This document shows positions 5,627 to 6,935 of a stretch of DNA of 6,935 nt, in pieces. Below the pieces are notes generated by a model. That model saw only the letters and a program-made list of their open reading frames with translations, searched no databases and was not told the DNA's origin. Position 1 is the first letter of the stretch. The number at the start of each line of letters is the position of its first letter. Source of the stretch: an uncultured Sutterella sp. (GTDB taxonomy: Bacteria; Pseudomonadota; Gammaproteobacteria; Burkholderiales; Burkholderiaceae_F); assembly GCA_902477615.1 (NCBI GenBank), contig CABSHY010000068.1, positions 1 through 6,935 of the forward strand, in the 5' to 3' direction. The translations under genes and the position numbers were made by a program.

Positions 5627-6723
5627 AGCGGCTTAGCTGCGGCGGGTTTAACATCCGTCACCATGATGATGTGATAGCCAAAGTCGGTCTTGACGGGAGC
5701 CACAAGGTCACCCTTCTTAGCCGTGAAGACTGCCTTTTCAAACTCAGGCACCATCATGCCCTTTTGGAAAAAGCCCAAGTCACCACCGTTGCGGGCACTA
5801 CCCGGATCTTGAGAATTGGCCTTTGCCAATTGCGCAAACTTCTTCGGATCAGCCTTTAATTGAGCGTAAAGGTCATCGGCCTTTTTCTTAGCGTCATCAG
5901 TCTTATCGCCTTGAGCAACGATCAAGATGTGAGAGGCACGACGTTGCTCAGGCGTAGAGAAGCGCTGCAAGTTTTGTTCGTAGAAGGTCTTGGCGTCTTC
6001 ATCGCTTGCCTTGATGTCCTTATAGTTTTCGGGAGATAAGACAACGTATTCGATATCAAACAAAGCCTTGTTCTTTTCGTAATAGGCTTTCATTTCGTCT
6101 TCAGAGACTTGAACCTTTTTAGCAAAGGTATCGGGCTTAATACTGTAGGTACGAATACCACGCTCTTCAGACAAGAGGTCATGAATACGTGTTGCGACCG
6201 TTTCAGAACCCAACGTCGTTGCGGCAACGGAATTCAAAAGAATTTCACGAGCCAAGTCACGACGCAATTCATAAACGAAATATTCATCGCTCTTACCCGT
6301 GGCATTTAAGAATTGCTTATAGGCTTCTTGACTGAAAGCGCCATTGCGTTGGAAAGCAGGGGCCGTCTTAATCAAATTCACGGCATCGGCTTCGCTCACG
6401 TTAATGTAGCTTTGAGCCATTTCCAAAGACAAAACGCGATCGGTAATCAAACCGGCCAAAATGGACACTTTGGCTTCTTGCGTATCCAACATATTGGCAT
6501 TGAAGTTGTTGCCCATTTGACGGCGCAAGTTATCTAAATACGTGCGCTTGGCATTATTGAAGTCCGCAACCGTAATCGTAGTATCGCCAACCTTGGCAAT
6601 ATCATTTTCGGAATCGGACATGCGGTTATAACTGTAGATACCCGTAACAACGAAGGACGGAATGATGAAAATCATGGCTATGAACATCATCCATCGCTTG
6701 TGCGTGCGAAAAGCCTGAAGCAT
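5533..6723 (-). CDS. ppiD: PpiD-type membrane-anchored peptidyl-prolyl cis-trans isomerase/chaperone, N-terminal part (frameshifted)
   Basis: The start MLQAFRTHKRWMMFIAM leads into a single membrane segment (about residues 11-32), anchoring the protein in the inner membrane with the rest in the periplasm. A SurA-N-like chaperone domain follows (KVGDTTITVADFNNA near 44-58, then LITDRVLSLEMA, APAFQRNGAFSQEAYKQFL). The parvulin domain is at about 261-356: RRASHILI, NSQDPGSARNGGDLGFF, MMVPEFEKAVF, DFGYHIIMV. Both conserved His are kept (SHI and YHI), unlike E. coli PpiD, so rotamase activity is plausible. PpiD helps proteins leaving the SecYEG translocon to fold. After VTDVKPAAAKP at about residue 365 the family sequence ends and about 30 out-of-frame residues run to a stop at 5533; the true continuation is in another frame from about 5632. 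ATG 6723 is chosen over TTG 6759 because AAAGGA lies about 11 bases upstream and the membrane anchor follows at once. Confidence 0.9.
   Translation of the reverse strand: MLQAFRTHKRWMMFIAMIFIIPSFVVTGIYSYNRMSDSENDIAKVGDTTITVADFNNAKRTYLDNLRRQMGNNFNANMLDTQEAKVSILAGLITDRVLSLEMAQSYINVSEADAVNLIKTAPAFQRNGAFSQEAYKQFLNATGKSDEYFVYELRRDLAREILLNSVAATTLGSETVATRIHDLLSEERGIRTYSIKPDTFAKKVQVSEDEMKAYYEKNKALFDIEYVVLSPENYKDIKASDEDAKTFYEQNLQRFSTPEQRRASHILIVAQGDKTDDAKKKADDLYAQLKADPKKFAQLAKANSQDPGSARNGGDLGFFQKGMMVPEFEKAVFTAKKGDLVAPVKTDFGYHIIMVTDVKPAAAKPLCKCLPKTLKTSLTWSMSKANLCNRWLKSST
5624..5646 (-). other. Frame-change and probable deletion point in ppiD
   Basis: The family sequence leaves one frame after KPAAAKP and resumes in the other at AMQMFAEDAENF; 3n+1 bases are missing. 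By comparison with E. coli PpiD, the segment equivalent to SLDEVRDDIAAKVKHEKA (about 18-20 residues) is absent, so a loss of roughly 55-61 bases fits both the frame and the length. A 5-base direct repeat, GCCGC on the minus strand, occurs at 5628-5632 and 5639-5643. An in-frame TAA (5633-5635) closes the downstream frame. Confidence 0.7.
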
Positions 6724-6780
6724 TTTTGCGAAGATCCTTTCAAAACTATCGAAGTGCAACCAATGTGGTGCAAAGCTTTA

Positions 6781-6788
6781 ATGATAGC
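6781..6788 (-). promoter_or_regulatory. Candidate extended -10 promoter of ppiD
   Basis: On the minus strand TGCTATCAT presents TATCAT (5 of 6 matches) with an upstream TG, the extended -10 pattern, about 58 bases before the ATG at 6723. The -35 region at 17 bases is poor (TCCCGA). It lies between the tRNA terminator and ppiD, where a promoter is needed. Confidence 0.38.
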
Positions 6789-6852
6789 AAGGAGAGGTGA
6801 TATTCGGGAGGAAAATGCGCTAGGAACTTACCTAAACGCAAAGATTGGAAAC

Positions 6853-6882
6853 AAAAAAAGCGAAAGGACAAAATCCTTCGCT
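6853..6882 (-). terminator. Rho-independent terminator of the tRNA transcript
   Basis: On the minus strand AGCGAAGGA pairs with TCCTTTCGCT (one bulged base) and is followed by a run of seven T (plus strand 6853-6859). It lies 18 bases after the tRNA 3' end and separates the tRNA unit from ppiD. Confidence 0.85.
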
Positions 6883-6899
6883 TCGCATTTTGAAGAAGT

Positions 6900-6935
6900 T
6901 GGCGGAGTGGACGGGACTCGAACCCGCGACCCTCG
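6900..6935 (-). tRNA. tRNA 3' half, probably tRNA-Asp (5' part beyond the window)
   Basis: On the minus strand the end of the anticodon stem and a variable loop ending GGGTC lead into a T arm, GCGGG-TTCGAGT-CCCGT. Then come the acceptor strand CCACTCC, discriminator G and an encoded CCA ending at 6900. The segment GGGTCGCGGGTTCGAGTCCC is the same as in E. coli tRNA-Asp, and the G discriminator fits Asp. The anticodon lies outside, so identity is inferred. tRNA-Asp just upstream of ppiD, often after tRNA-Val and hupB, is a familiar betaproteobacterial order. Confidence 0.85.

Noticed and set aside
4991..5674. Long plus-strand open frame opposite ppiD (about 227 codons)
   Set aside because: It is a shadow of the ppiD coding strand: it overlaps both ppiD fragments, has no RBS and its sequence resembles no known protein.
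6724..6759. Alternative TTG start of ppiD adding 12 residues
   Set aside because: The ATG at 6723 has an upstream AAAGGA and is followed immediately by the charged and hydrophobic anchor typical of the family.

Overview
The window looks like a chromosomal segment of a Gram-negative betaproteobacterium. Outer-membrane biology is shown by an AT-2-type autotransporter with a C-terminal Phe and by a PpiD/SurA-like periplasmic chaperone. The placement of ppiD directly downstream of a tRNA-Asp-like gene is the layout familiar from Burkholderiales (hupB, tRNAs, ppiD). The moderate G+C content and a stand-alone autotransporter would suit a gut Sutterellaceae-type organism (Sutterella/Parasutterella group), but that is inference and no marker gene here proves it.

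Layout from left to right. (1) 1-98, minus strand: the first 32 codons of a probable purL (FGAM synthase), running off the left edge. (2) 99-355: an A+T-rich divergent intergenic region with a perfect TATAAT for purL, and on the plus strand a promoter-like pair whose spacer is an inverted repeat. (3) 356-538, plus strand: a 60-residue winged-helix-like DNA-binding protein with its own terminator. (4) 611-642: a perfect 12-bp hairpin that terminates the autotransporter. (5) 660-2870, minus strand: a 736-residue autotransporter (signal peptide, beta-helical passenger, linker helix, beta-barrel). Its leader carries a run of ten G lying between a -35-like and a -10-like box, plus a 9-bp hairpin. 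(6) 3226-4765, plus strand: bifunctional NAD(P)H-hydrate repair enzyme (Nnr/YjeF), split by a +1 frame change at 4045-4051, with a strong terminator. (7) 4895-6723, minus strand: ppiD, split near 5630 by a frame change, with roughly 18-20 family residues apparently missing. (8) 6853-6935, minus strand: the 3' end of a tRNA-Asp-like gene and its terminator.

The genes do not form one operon. Nearly every unit has its own terminator and the directions alternate. The core genes are housekeeping: purine synthesis, metabolite repair and envelope protein folding. The autotransporter is the accessory element, visibly more A+T-rich than nnr and ppiD. PpiD-type chaperones assist secreted proteins as they leave the Sec translocon, so ppiD and the autotransporter belong to the same export route, but nothing here links their regulation.

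The most interesting signal is the G10 tract in the autotransporter promoter spacer, which has the architecture of a slipped-strand phase-variable promoter. Second is the UUU-UGA-C junction in nnr, which resembles the prfB (RF2) +1 frameshift site. The simpler reading of that one is a single-base insertion or sequencing error, especially since ppiD in the same window is also broken.
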